The translations under genes and the position numbers were made by a program. From Undaria pinnatifida (lineage: Eukaryota; Sar; Phaeophyceae; Laminariales; Alariaceae), in assembly GCA_012845835.1 (NCBI GenBank), contig JABAKD010000018.1, forward strand, positions 10,024,179 through 10,088,178: DNA of 64,000 nucleotides, read 5' to 3'. The notes beneath the pieces were generated by a model. The model was not told where the DNA came from, ran no database searches, and was given only the letters and a program-made list of their open reading frames with translations. Below, piece by piece: positions 32,781-42,714 of the stretch (the first letter of the stretch is position 1; every line of letters begins with the position of its first letter).

Positions 32781-33173
32781 AGCAAAGGGTATACACTTTC
32801 AGGAACCTGGGTACCAAATCTGGTTGTTGGTGTCGTGCATGGGTGGGTACCTGGGTATCGGTAGAGTATACAACTTACTAAGCACTCCCTGTTTGTGTTG
32901 CTTGTGTTGGATGGGAGGGGGCGCGTACCGGTACGTCCGTCGTTGGCCGATGTGAGACGCTTATGTTCCCGTAGGCCACGGCAAGGCTTCCTCCGAACGA
33001 TCGTGAACGACATGAGGGCGGAAAATCGTGATGGAGGAATGGCCCCAACGTAAGGCGACACATCGATACATAATACTGGGTTGGTCCTCGTGTAATGACG
33101 GTACGTGCCAGCTAACAATACCGGCAGTGTACAGGACGCCGGCACTGTTGGGTATAATACCTGCACTGGAAGT
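32781..33173 (+). repeat. Module X2
   Basis: Begins AGCAAAGGGTATACACTTTC. Over 95 percent identical to X1 by eye where both are present. Confidence 0.8.
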
Positions 33174-34031
33174 CGTATTACCGGGTTCCAGTCGTGCCGA
33201 GCGGTTTCACTAGCACTATACGGGCAATAGGCACTACTGAACCAGCACTGTAAACAGACCTCTACCGTAGCGGCAAGCGCCGACACACGCCTTGTATCGG
33301 AGTTTCGGGGGCGCGTATACGTACAAAAACACATGCCCCCCCCTCATAGGCGCAAACTCAACAGTACTGCACATGAGTTTAGATAACACGTTAAGACACA
33401 CTCCAAAACGCACTGCACCCAATCTTAAAGCACTGCACCAAAGGGCAGCGACACACTTGCTTAACACAGAGTGGCAACATCTATCAATAAGCAGTCCGAA
33501 GGTTCATCTCGCCAACACGATTTCCTGACTCGCAAAGCCATTAACCTCGTAAAACATGCCGATTAGACGATATCTAGACAGGCACCGATATATCCCCCGT
33601 GTGATCGGCGTGCTATCGGTGCCTGTCTAGATACCGTCTGATCGGCGTGTTTTACGAGGCTAACGGCTTTGCGAGTCAGGAAATCGTGTTGGCGAGATGA
33701 ACCTTCGGACTGCTTATTGATAGATGTTGCCACTCTGTGTTAAGCAAGTGTGTCGCTGCCCTTTGGTGCAGTGCTTTAAGATGGGGTGTAGTGTGTTTTG
33801 GGGTGTGTCTTAACGTGTCATGTAAACTCAAGTGCGGTACTATTGGATTTGCGCCTATGAGGGGGGGGCACGTGTTTACGTACGCATACGCCCCCCCGAA
33901 ACTCCGATACAAGGCGTGTGCCGACGCTTGCCGATACGGTAGAGGTTCGTTTACAGTGCTGGTTCAGTAGTGCCTATTGCCCGTATAGTGCCAGTGAAAC
34001 CGCTCGGCACGACTGGAACCCGGTAATACGA
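33174..34031. repeat. Unit E2, complete palindrome of 858 bp
   Basis: Two arms of about 417 bases meet at a central stem (GGCACCGATA / TATCGGTGCC) around a 23-base loop, 33591-33613. Arms differ at scattered positions, so it is an old or repeatedly corrected palindrome and not an assembly mirror. Foldback-type elements with long terminal inverted repeats are the nearest known class. Confidence 0.85.
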
Positions 34032-34424
34032 TTTCCGGTACAGGTATTATACCCAACAGTGCCGGCGTCCTGTAAACTGCCGGTATTGTTAGCTGGCACG
34101 TACCGTCACTACACGAGGACCAACCCAGTATTATGTATCGACGTGTCGCCTTACGTTGGGGCCATTCCTCCATCACGATTTTCCGCCCTCATGTCGTTCA
34201 CGATCGTTCGGAGGAAGCCTTGCCGTGGCCTACGGGAACATAAGCGTCTCACATCGGCCAACGACGGACGTACCGGTACGCGCCCCCTCCCATCCAACAC
34301 AAGCAACACAAACAGGGAGTGCTTAGTAAGTTGTATACTCTACCGATACCGAGGTACCTACCCGTGCATGACGCCAACAACCAGAGATGGTACCCAGGTT
34401 CATGAAAGTGCATACCCTTTGCTG
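34032..34424 (-). repeat. Module X3, inverted
   Basis: Inverse complement of X2, completing the right arm of the giant inverted repeat. Confidence 0.85.
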
Positions 34425-35120
34425 ATCGTATTACCGGGTTCCAGTCGTGCCGAGCAGTTTTACTGGCACTATACTGGCAATAGGCACTACTGAACCAGCA
34501 CTGTAAACGGACCGCTACCGTAGCGGCAAGCACCGGCACACGCCTTGTATCGGAATTTCGGGGGGGCGTATGCGTACGTAAACACATGCCCCCCCCCTCA
34601 TAGCCGCAAACTCAACAGTACTGCACATGCGTTTAGATAACACGTTAAGACACTCCAAAACGCAATACACCCGATCTTAAAGCACTGCACCAAAGGGCAG
34701 CGACACCCTTGCTTCACACAGAGTGGCCGAATCTATCAATGAGCAGTCCAAAGGTACATCTCACCAACACGATTTCCTGACTCGCAAAGCCGTGTAACCC
34801 GATCAGACGATATCTAGACAGGCACCGATATATCCCCCGCCTGATCGGCGTGCTATCGGTGCCTGTCTAGAAACCGTCTGATCGGCGTGTTTTACGAGGC
34901 TAACGGCTTCTCGAGTCAGGAAAGCATGTTGGTGAGATGAACCTTCGGACTGCTTGTTGATAGATGTTTCCACTCTGTGTTAAGCAAGTGTGTCGCTGCC
35001 CTTTGGTGCAGTGCTTTAAGATTGGGTGTTGTGTGTTTTGGGGTGTGTCTTAACGTGTCATGTAAACTTAAGTGCGGTATTATTGGATTTGCGGCTATGA
35101 GGGGGGGATGTACGTTTTCG
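34425..35120. repeat. Unit E3, right arm truncated
   Basis: Full left arm 34425-34827, centre as in E2, right arm 34850-35110 ending just after the G-run, where unique sequence begins. Confidence 0.8.
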
Positions 35121-35419
35121 TGCGTTCACGTCGATGGGCCGGTGGGGGGGTACATCTTTGCTGAGCTTATTCGCGAGCATCATCACCACTGCTGCGGCTA
35201 GGGCTGTTGCTACCGTGGCTTCTTGTGTAGACAGCTTATTGGGTAGACAGTGGTAGCTTCAGTTACTAAGCCACTATGGTGAACTATTGGGCTTATGGTG
35301 TGTGCTTGTCGGACTTAAACTGGTGGTGATGGCCATGATTGGTGATGACAATTATGGGTCATGACTGGTGGTGACAATTATGGTGTTGATAGCTACGAAG
35401 ATCGTGATGTTGGTATCCA
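35121..35419. other. Spacer before LTR element
   Basis: GGTGATGA/GGTGGTGA-type words from 35320 to 35390, otherwise nothing. Confidence 0.5.
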
Positions 35420-35424
35420 CTAAG

Positions 35425-35874
35425 TGTTGAGAGTATGAACCTTGAATTCAAATCTAAGTTAATGCGCAGTCTATTCGAGCAGTTTATTTGCACGAATAAG
35501 ATATACAGTTGAATCTTACGTTGCATCTTACGTTGAATCTCACGTTGAATCTTCGGTGGAACTAACATGCAAACGTAAATTTGAGTATGTTAAGGTTGTC
35601 CCGTTGTCCCGGTATTCTACCGGACTACGGGCATTGTTCCGTGATGATCAAGTGGTGATGCAACCCACCATGATCACTCTCCCTACTCTCCCTTCTTTCC
35701 CTTCTTTTCTTCTTCTTCCTCTCTCTTTGGCCTCAAGCGCCCTTTCCAAACTATCTCTTTTCTTTCTCATCACAAGTTTAAATTATCTTAACAGACACTT
35801 CGGTGCCACCTCTGCATCTCTTCGCATGGAAGATAGAGCCTCCACACAGCCATTGTGCTCACAGGCTATTCACA
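35425..35874 (+). repeat. 5-prime LTR
   Basis: Starts TGTTGAGAGTATGAACC, ends GGCTATTCACA. It contains four GTTGAATCT/GTTGCATCT tandem words near 35512-35550 and a pyrimidine-rich tract near 35670-35730. No obvious TATA box. Confidence 0.9.
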
Positions 35875-35891
35875 GGTTATGAGCCTCGACC
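35875..35891 (+). promoter_or_regulatory. Primer binding site, half tRNA-Met
   Basis: GGTTATGAGCC is complementary to the anticodon arm of tRNA-Met (GGCTCATAACC, anticodon CAU) and starts directly at the LTR edge. Internal priming by a cut initiator tRNA-Met is known for Drosophila copia and relatives, and supports the Copia assignment. Confidence 0.75.
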
Positions 35892-36023
35892 TTCGATATA
35901 AACATCGATCGGCACCAAGCGACATCTCATTGAAGTTTGTCCCATCTTACAGGGAAGTTCGAGAGAAACCTTCAACAAGCCGGCTACAGCATCAGCATTA
36001 GCATTAGCATCATCAGCATCACC

Positions 36024-36693
36024 ATGGGAGAGTTCACGAAAATAGGTGATGCGGGAGACAAGCTCGTTAGAGCTCTCAACGGCAAATTTAATGGGCTTAA
36101 GTTCGACGTATGGAAACGCACGGCTCAGTCCGTGACAAGTATGCGTCACGCCGGGATCTCTGATGCCCTGGAGGGGCGTCCTTGCCCCGAGCCCAAACTA
36201 ATTAGTCCTCGTCCATCTTCTATAAGCAGTAGGCCTTCACGAGCTATAACTCGCAGCCAGGCCGCTGACGAAACAGACACTCAGTCCGGGGAAACACCCC
36301 CAGCTGAAACAGCAGAAATGTACAGACGCAGGGAGTACTCCTGTGGACACGGCGCATCTGTTACCATCATCTTCAGGATATTCTACACTCCCAGCCGCAA
36401 TATCAGTTTTTTGGGCCACGGATGACAACATCTTGAATTTGGAAGACATCAAGCACTGGCACCGCGACAACCGTCTTCTGTTCGACTTCTTGTTCCTGAG
36501 CACATCGGGAGCTGCGGCCAGCTTTCTTGTACAATTCAAGCCGAATCGAGATGACTTGCTGTTTTTTACCGATAGCAGAATTTATAGTTTTTTAGTGCGG
36601 GCTTGGATCGGTGACTCGGTTGCCGACCCTTTTGACTTTCTCCTCACCAGTAGTATGTACAACGACATACATAGCCGAACGGTTGACAGATAG
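36024..36693 (+). pseudogene. Gag-like frame, frameshifted
   Basis: From ATG 36024 (context CACCATGG) the frame gives a Copia-type gag start: LNGKFNGLKFDVWKRTAQSV is the usual K(L/F)NG-x-N/K-F-x-x-W pattern, followed by SDALEGRPCPEP and a Ser/Arg-rich linker. This frame closes at 36425. A second frame in another phase (to 36693) continues gag-like with KHWHRDNRLLFDFLFLSTSG and ASFLVQFKP, so one frameshift separates the halves between about 36290 and 36420. No zinc knuckle follows. Confidence 0.65.
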
Positions 36694-37638
36694 CCCGTAC
36701 GTACCCCAACCCCATAGAATGAGTAAATATGGACGAAACTTGAGCGTGTCCCAATCCAGGGGGTAACTTTACCGCAGTTGTAATGCTTCGTACAGGGACG
36801 GGCGTATGGTTATGCCGGTAACATTTTCTTGCGCGATGTACTTGTAGGTACAGCTGAAAACTAATACTTCAGTAGAGAATATTACTTAGTGCAGCAGTTC
36901 TTTTTCAACTATAAAGTTACAACTGCTCGCCAGTTACGTGGTAGTAAAGGTGGAACTATTGGTCGTATAAACTTAAGTCAACGATCGTACAGCAATAAGC
37001 CATGTTCTACCGGAAAATGCGTACGAGTATATATGCCAGCGTTAAGGAGTAAAGGCTCGCATAAATTGTCTATCTTATGCTCTTCAGCGTACGATTGGTA
37101 TCAGTACAGTTTATCGTTATATGCGTATCCTAGGATCATATTGAAGTGGCGTGGTTAACTTACACCAGTGTGACCTTTGTTTGTTTGTTTGTCTGTTTTT
37201 TCTTTTTCGGGGGGATATAGCTCGTTGATGGACTATGACTACACGCATTATAGTCTGTTACAGTACTACCAGTATTCGTAATTCTATCTGTTTCTTATTT
37301 TTCAAGTGCGGAAGTACGTAAGTACATGAAGCGAACAACTGGATAGTGAGAATGTTTTTTTTTGTCGTAATGGACACTTGTCCACAATGCTCTTTATTGG
37401 TCTAGTATTGTTTATCTATTTGGTACAATTCAGGAAGCGTGTTTAAAACCCAGTCGGCGTATCTTTGCGTGTTATCTTTTAGGGTATTTATCGCTGGTAA
37501 TTACACCAAGCATAGTTTTTGCACCTATCTTTCCTTGTAAGGGCTTAGTTTTTGTAAATGTGTGAATAACATGGATACATCCATATTGCCGCGGTTGTTA
37601 CACCGGACTGAATTTGTGACCCATTTGTGCTTGATTTT
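36694..37638 (+). other. Internal region of the LTR element, no pol
   Basis: An 89-codon frame at 36889-37158 has no recognised domain. The rest is AT-rich with no sign of protease, integrase or RT. Confidence 0.5.
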
Positions 37639-38001
37639 TACGACGCGTATAAAAATATGTGGAAGTGACCCAGGCTACGGTAGGGGGGTCCCCTTTTGGG
37701 CCTTGAATTTCAGTGGCTAGGGGTCACTCGCGCGAGTAACCCCTTTGTTCTTTTGCGATCTTACTTTTTCTTCATGTTTTATATTGACGAAATCAATCCG
37801 CAATGCAAAGGTATTCTAAGCTGCTCCGAAACAACTGCCTAAACCATTTTCGTCCGTGAGATACAGAGTCACTCGTGCGACCGGCTCAAACATACCAGTG
37901 AAAACGGGGGTACCCCCCCTACCGTAGCCCTGGTCAAGTGTGGTGAGCTAAAGCTTTATTTTTCCCTATCCGCCGGAGGATAAAAATATATATATATATG
38001 A
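37639..38001 (+). mobile_element. SINE-like element K, copy 2, split by a MITE
   Basis: ACGACGCGTAT to GTGGAAGTG (37639-37667) and TGGTGAGCTAAAGCTTTATT onward (37941-38001) are contiguous in the other two copies. Here 268 bases are inserted between them. The A-rich tail has become an (AT)n run. Confidence 0.75.
37668..37935. mobile_element. MITE, copy 1 (268 bp)
   Basis: Terminal inverted repeats ACCCAGG-CTACGGTAGGGGGG and the complement of CCCCCCTACCGTAGCCCTGGT. The target duplication AAGTG (37663-37667, 37936-37940) is confirmed by the uninterrupted SINE copies. No coding capacity. The superfamily of the partner transposase is not evident. Confidence 0.8.
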
Positions 38002-38046
38002 ATTTGATTTCTAAGTATGAGGCTTCTCTAGCAATCTGACTTTGCA

Positions 38047-38057
38047 TTGTGGGGGCG
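38047..38057 (+). promoter_or_regulatory. Polypurine tract of the LTR element
   Basis: TTGTGGGGGCG directly before the 3-prime LTR. Short but in the right place. Confidence 0.5.
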
Positions 38058-38509
38058 TGTTAAGAGTATGAACCTTGGATTCAAATCTAAGTTAATGCGC
38101 GCAGTATATTCGAGCAGTTTGTTCGCACGAATAAGATATGCAGTTGAATCTTACGTTGAATCTTACGTTGAATCTCACGTTGAATCTTCGGTGGAACTTA
38201 CATGCAAACGTAAATTTGAGTATGTTAAGGTTGTCCCGTTGTCCCGGTATTCTACCGGACTACGGGCATTGTTCCGTGATGATCAAGTGGTGATGCAACC
38301 CACCATGATCACTCTCCCTACTCTCCCTTATTTCCCTTCTCTCCTTCTTCGTCCTCTCTCTTTGGCCTCAAGCGCCCTTTCCAAACTGTCTCGTTTCTTT
38401 CTCATCACAAATGATCTTAACAGACAAGGACACTTCGGTGCCACCTCTGCATTTCTTCGCATAGAAGACAGAGTCTCCACACAACCATTGTGTTCACAGG
38501 CTATTCACA
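38058..38509 (+). repeat. 3-prime LTR
   Basis: Starts TGTTAAGAGTATGAACC and ends GGCTATTCACA, with the same order of blocks as the 5-prime LTR and a few small indels (near 38410 and 38430). Confidence 0.9.
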
Positions 38510-38514
38510 CTAAG

Positions 38515-40639
38515 ATGATCATGATATTGATATCAGTGACGGTAGTGGTAATTGTATCGATGACGACCAATCCTTGTGTTGATATCGACTATCATGATGG
38601 TGATATCGATGTCGATGCTGATCGATCGTGATGGTGATATCGATAGTGGTGGGGGTATGGTATTTTGCTATAAAAGGTGCGGACAGCAGCAATGTATCGT
38701 TCAGTGAACACGACCCATCACAACCGGAACCATGATTTGTTTACGTCTTATGGCGGGCTAGACTACCGTCAGCACCAAGGAACGCGGAAAGTAGAAGGTG
38801 GCGTGGGGGGAGGAGGGGAGGGGAGGGGTATAGATGGGAGGTGATTGGGGGGGTACATAGGCGCAAGAGAGCAAGCGAGTCGTTGCAATAAGCGGATACG
38901 TTTGTGTTGTGAGCGCGAGCTGTGAGGATTACGAGCTATGGTCTTTGTTCGGCGTTGGTACTTTTGTATTGTGATGTGGTGCAATGGTATGGTGTGGCTT
39001 GACGGGGTGTGATGTGGTATGGGGTGGGATGGGATGGGATGGGACGGTGTTGTTATATTTCATGGTATGATCCGCGCTTATATTGATAATTTTATTAAAT
39101 GTGGGCTTCCGCATTACGGCTTCATCCGCTATAATTTTGCAATATGATATTCACGTAACATGACGACGTGTAAGATGAGACAATCTCACTCAGTCCACGA
39201 GTGGAAGGGATCTCCTCACTTCGGTTTCCTCGTACAATGTGCACAAAATAACAGACCTTCTAAACATCGCTCGCAAGGTCGAAAACCGCGCAAGGTCCCA
39301 AGCAAGGTCCCAAGAGCGTAGGCAAACCTGTCACCTTGCGCAACATCCAATGTTTTGGAGGTTCTTCAAAGCCCCTCTCGAAACGTAAAAATCCATGCGA
39401 GGTCCCCAGAACGTGTGTAGATCATAGCCCTGCGCCACCGATCATGGCTTTGGATTTTGTAGGCCCATTTTTTATTTATAACAAAAATCAGAAGTAATGA
39501 CATCGCTGATCAGCACCTTGCACAACTGACCACTTCGTTTGGATTTTGTGTGTCACTTTTCAAATGGAAACAAAAAACAAGCAAGCCCCCCGGAACGCGG
39601 GGGAACCCGAACCTTGCACATAATATTTTCCGTGTTTGCTTTGTAAGCCCCACCCGTTGACAGTGAACACAAAGCAAAATCGTCTGTGATTAAGTTGTGG
39701 GTGGATCGACTCTGTGAGACGTCCGACCAAGGAGGTGTGATATAAGACTAGGGGCTCTTACAGACACAGGCCACCCTTTGCAGGTCTCTCTACTAGGCAG
39801 GTTCCACGTTGGTCACTCACTTGTACTAGATAAGCTCTTGTATTAGCCCCACACACGCCATGGATGAACAGACGGTGTGCAATTCCTCGAAGCAAAAGCA
39901 TCCCCTTTTTTCTATACGCACATGCCTCCAAAGACATGTGAAACCCCTTTATAAAATTTCCATATCTAGATATTACGCCTTGTTAGGCTTCCAGGGCAAT
40001 AGCATAACACTAGCTCAACCTGATGAGCCGTATATGCAAAAAAATGGAAGATTCGGGGAAGCACCGGTTCCACAGTCTATAACATGACTCGAAGATGCGG
40101 CTCTTCAAAACCTACTCCCACACCTCTACCCTGCGAGGCAAATATTAAGCCGCAGGAAAAACGCTAAAGCAGAAACCACAAACGAAGAACATAAGACGGG
40201 AAAATGAGTACAGAACACTCCAGCGAATGGTGGGATCAACACGCGTGAGAGATATCACTTTCCGCAGATTAGCGAAGGAAATGGCGCCAGAGAGAAGGGA
40301 AAACGGGAAATTTGTACAGAAAGTAGAAACAAAAAAAAATGCGAAAACGCTGGGGTCGAAGGCGGAAGAGCCAAAGACCTCGCGAGCAAACCCGAAGCGG
40401 TCGGGAAAAAGCGTACCAGAACGCGCAACGTACAAAACCCAACTCGCGCGCGCGGAATGGACATCGTGCCTCACCCGGCGTGGGCGACACCGAAACCGGG
40501 CGGAGAATTACCAGAAAAATCCCCCCAGGAACACTGAATAAAAAACCCAGACAAAACGAATGTCCCCCGAAGAATCAAAATTAGCGGGAAAACAGGATCA
40601 AATACTCTAGGGCAGTGGTGGGCTTTGGCCTGAACGTCC
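38515..40639. other. Gene-poor region with simple repeats
   Basis: 38518-38650 is rich in GATGATATCGAT words. 38990-39052 carries (GGGAT)n-like DNA. 39270-39320 has a short AAGGTCCCAAG direct repeat. Frames at 39860-40087 and 40145-40677 lack motifs; the latter is A-rich with Lys/Arg-rich peptides and Phe-rich antisense frames. Confidence 0.45.
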
Positions 40640-41225
40640 ACCCCGACGGAGTTGAAGGCACCAGGAACCTCGAACACCTCTTGCCAAAGTCGTGTAGTGA
40701 GCCGGAGAGAGTGGAACCTTGATCGGTCCCGGTTGGTCTAGAAAACGTACCAAATATTCCCTATCGGGGGTTGTTCAAGCGCTGATTTTCCCTAGTCACC
40801 ACAAGCCGTCATCGGCTTTGTACCAAAAATGGGCCCCATTGGGGGGCACCGTGTGGTGCTGCAGTGGCGTAACCAGTCAGCGCGCGGCACGCAGCCGTAG
40901 CCAGGTGCCAAATATCGTTCGACGTAAGCACGGGAAGGCTCCCGTGGTGCAGCCCCAATGCGCACCTGACGATACAGGCGGCTGGTTTGGCGGTGTTTGT
41001 TAGGCATGCCAGGCCAGGAGAGCAAAATTTGCTGACGTAAGAGCTGAAGGTCCATCTCCCGTTCCCACGACGGACGGAAGAGCCCAGTCCAGTGCGTCTT
41101 ATACATCACCGCAAATACCCCACCTCTACCTCGGAGCGATTGATCGCCATGCCGTTGATCCTTTCCACCTCTAGCCGCTGGAGGAGCGCCGACACGTCGT
41201 CTTGGGTCGCGTGATATGGGGGGGG
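40640..41225 (-). pseudogene. Retroelement polyprotein relic with SH3/Tudor-like module
   Basis: Right to left: a helix-like start (DDVSALLQRLEVERINGMAI, 41195-41125), a frame change, then THWTGLFRPSWEREMDLQLL to YVERYLAPGYGCVPRADWLR. Two stops then break FWYKADDGLW and LGKISA, followed by YLVRFLDQPGPIKVPLSPAHY and RGVRGSWCLQ (to about 40670). The aromatic FWYK..GLW..GKI..YLVRFLD pattern resembles small beta-barrel (SH3/Tudor/chromo-like) modules carried by algal retroelement proteins. Family assignment rests on my memory of similar algal sequences, so it is tentative; that it is a decayed protein gene is much surer. Confidence 0.5.
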
Positions 41226-41234
41226 GGGGGGGGT
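41219..41234 (+). repeat. Homopolymer G tract
   Basis: About 16 G in a row. Similar tracts occur near 44166-44182, 45510-45524 and 53885-53896. Confidence 0.9.
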
Positions 41235-41784
41235 TAATTGTTGAGAATGTATTGCGTCAACCCGTCCGGAAGATACTTAGGCATGTCGCCGCGGTCGCGG
41301 GGGTTGGTGCAGGGCTTGGAGCGCTCGACGGAGACGCGGCAGTGTGCAGCAAGAGAAAAATACCATAACATGTGCACGTATCAAGAGGATTCTGAACCTG
41401 CGGAGGGAGCCCTCGTTTTCACCGATGTGTCTCCGAATAATAAGGAGGACGATGTGCAAGAGCAACCCGTGCTTCCATATAGTGCCCCTTGTGTTTTCAT
41501 GTTGATCAGATGTCAGCTGAACGTGTTGCTGTGTTGCAGAAGAGCTCCACCCGCCTCCGAGTGTTCTTCGAGCACTTGTGTCGACAAACGAAAAGTTGGA
41601 AGATTGACGTGTTGCATCAGGTCTGCGATTGGGCGGGAAACCTTTTATGTTGCCGCGCGACTCACAGCGTACTAACTCCAGGAGTTCTGTGAAGTGGTGA
41701 ATAGACGCCCACCCCCCTCCCCCTCGGGAATGATTTTTCTCGTGAGTCGCCTAGCTACCGATTGGTTATTACTACAATAAAGGT
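41235..41784. other. Spacer, nothing recognised
   Basis: A 145-codon frame (41238-41675) has no motif or splice support. Confidence 0.35.
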
Positions 41785-41950
41785 CCCTCTATAGCGCCGG
41801 TTGGGTGGTGCCTGTGGCCCGCTACAATGCCTGTGAGATCGCTTGGCTTGGCACAGATAGAAACAGCGGCTAGTAGTGGCAGCATGCGGAGTAGTGCCGG
41901 TTGCCGCTATAGTTCCGGTATTTCCGGCTGGCGCATACCGGCGCAATCTC
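41785..41950 (-). repeat. Diverged single copy of the E/X junction
   Basis: GGTGCCTGTGGCCCG near 41807 parallels the E2 end (GTAGTGCCTATTGCCCG), followed by a match to the GTGCCAGTGAAACCGCTCGGCAC block. 41900-41942 (AGTGCCGGTTGC, CCGGTATT, GGCTGGC) parallels X3. It shows the cluster family is dispersed and older than the cluster. Confidence 0.5.
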
Positions 41951-42714
41951 TAAAGAGGGGGCACTATTATTGTAATCGTGAAATCCTGGCGACTCAATAT
42001 ACTCAGCAACCGAAGAAGCGTGTCCCGCAACCGAAGGGGTATATGGTCCTCTTTTTCAAGCTAAAGTTGGCGCTCTACTGCTGCCCCTCTTCGACAATGT
42101 GATTTAAGGTGCACCGGGTGCACTCGTGTATGTGTCGGCATTGAAAAATTATCCTTCGTCTATGCTCACTCCACCTTGCCCTGAAAATGAATGCTTGCGT
42201 TGTGGTGTGACGTGGGGGGATTGTGTATGAGGCGTGTTTCTTAAGCGTGTACACGAGTACACCGTCTCTACATCTGCGAGCTTGGAGAGTGCCTCTGGCA
42301 TCGATGGTGATTTTTCATCTAGAATTAATCGTCTGCAAAACTTCGAATTGGAAATCCTGGGCATAAGCTATCGATATTTTCCATTTAAATGCTGCGGTGG
42401 AAACCCGGGGTGGTCCCTTGTGGTCCCCAAAAATGTAGTCGGAAACCCTGGGGAGAGGGCCCCAAACAAATATCGAGAATTAGACGTAAAAAGTGTTGAT
42501 CTTGGTTTCTGGACTTACGTTCCTTGGAGAACCTATATCTCGCGAACCGCAGCCGTGTCAGTTTATTCCACGACGAACTGAATCTATCTCTTGCTCGACG
42601 TGTGCTAATCTCAGCAAATGAGACAGAATATACCTCGACTCCATTTTTATAAAAATAAGCACACTATTACATGATAGTTAATGAACGTGCTCGATGGCTT
42701 CACGAACTCCATCT
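41951..42714. other. Spacer, nothing recognised
   Basis: A 115-codon frame at 42234-42581 has no recognised domain. GGAAACCC(G/T)GGG direct repeat near 42400 and 42441. Confidence 0.35.

Larger units (their letters stand above)
31847..35120. repeat. Nested-palindrome cluster (units X1-E1-X2-E2-X3-E3)
   Basis: Two sequence modules alternate. X is about 390 bases and E is a palindromic unit. X1 and X2 run left to right and X3 is inverted. The result is one giant inverted repeat: left arm 32364-33590, right arm 33614-34827, loop 23 bases. Smaller palindromes sit inside and next to it. Inside each E arm a G-run and C-run flank a short hairpin (as near 32607-32645). A diverged single copy lies at 41785-41950. 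I see no transposase. Open frames of 77-229 codons recur in the copies on both strands, but replacement changes are as frequent as expected without selection. Confidence 0.85.
35425..38509 (+). mobile_element. Complete non-autonomous LTR retrotransposon (Copia-like)
   Basis: LTRs of 450 and 452 bases begin TGTT and end CACA. The whole is bracketed by the 5-base direct repeat CTAAG (35420-35424 and 38510-38514), a true target-site duplication. A half-tRNA-Met primer site touches the 5-prime LTR and a short purine tract touches the 3-prime LTR. The internal 2183 bases carry only a broken gag-like frame; no protease, integrase or RT is seen, so it must borrow enzymes. LTR identity is roughly 93 percent by eye, so the insertion is moderately old. 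A SINE holding a MITE sits in its 3-prime part. Confidence 0.9.

Noticed and set aside
31791-34493. Repeated 191-229 codon frames in the E/X cluster as a gene
   Set aside because: The copies are nearly identical DNA, so openness is inherited. In the more diverged E part, frames on both strands show many replacement changes, with no sign of purifying selection on either.
40145-40677. Overlapping Lys/Arg-rich and Phe-rich frames
   Set aside because: Explained by A-rich composition on the plus strand; several phases open at once.
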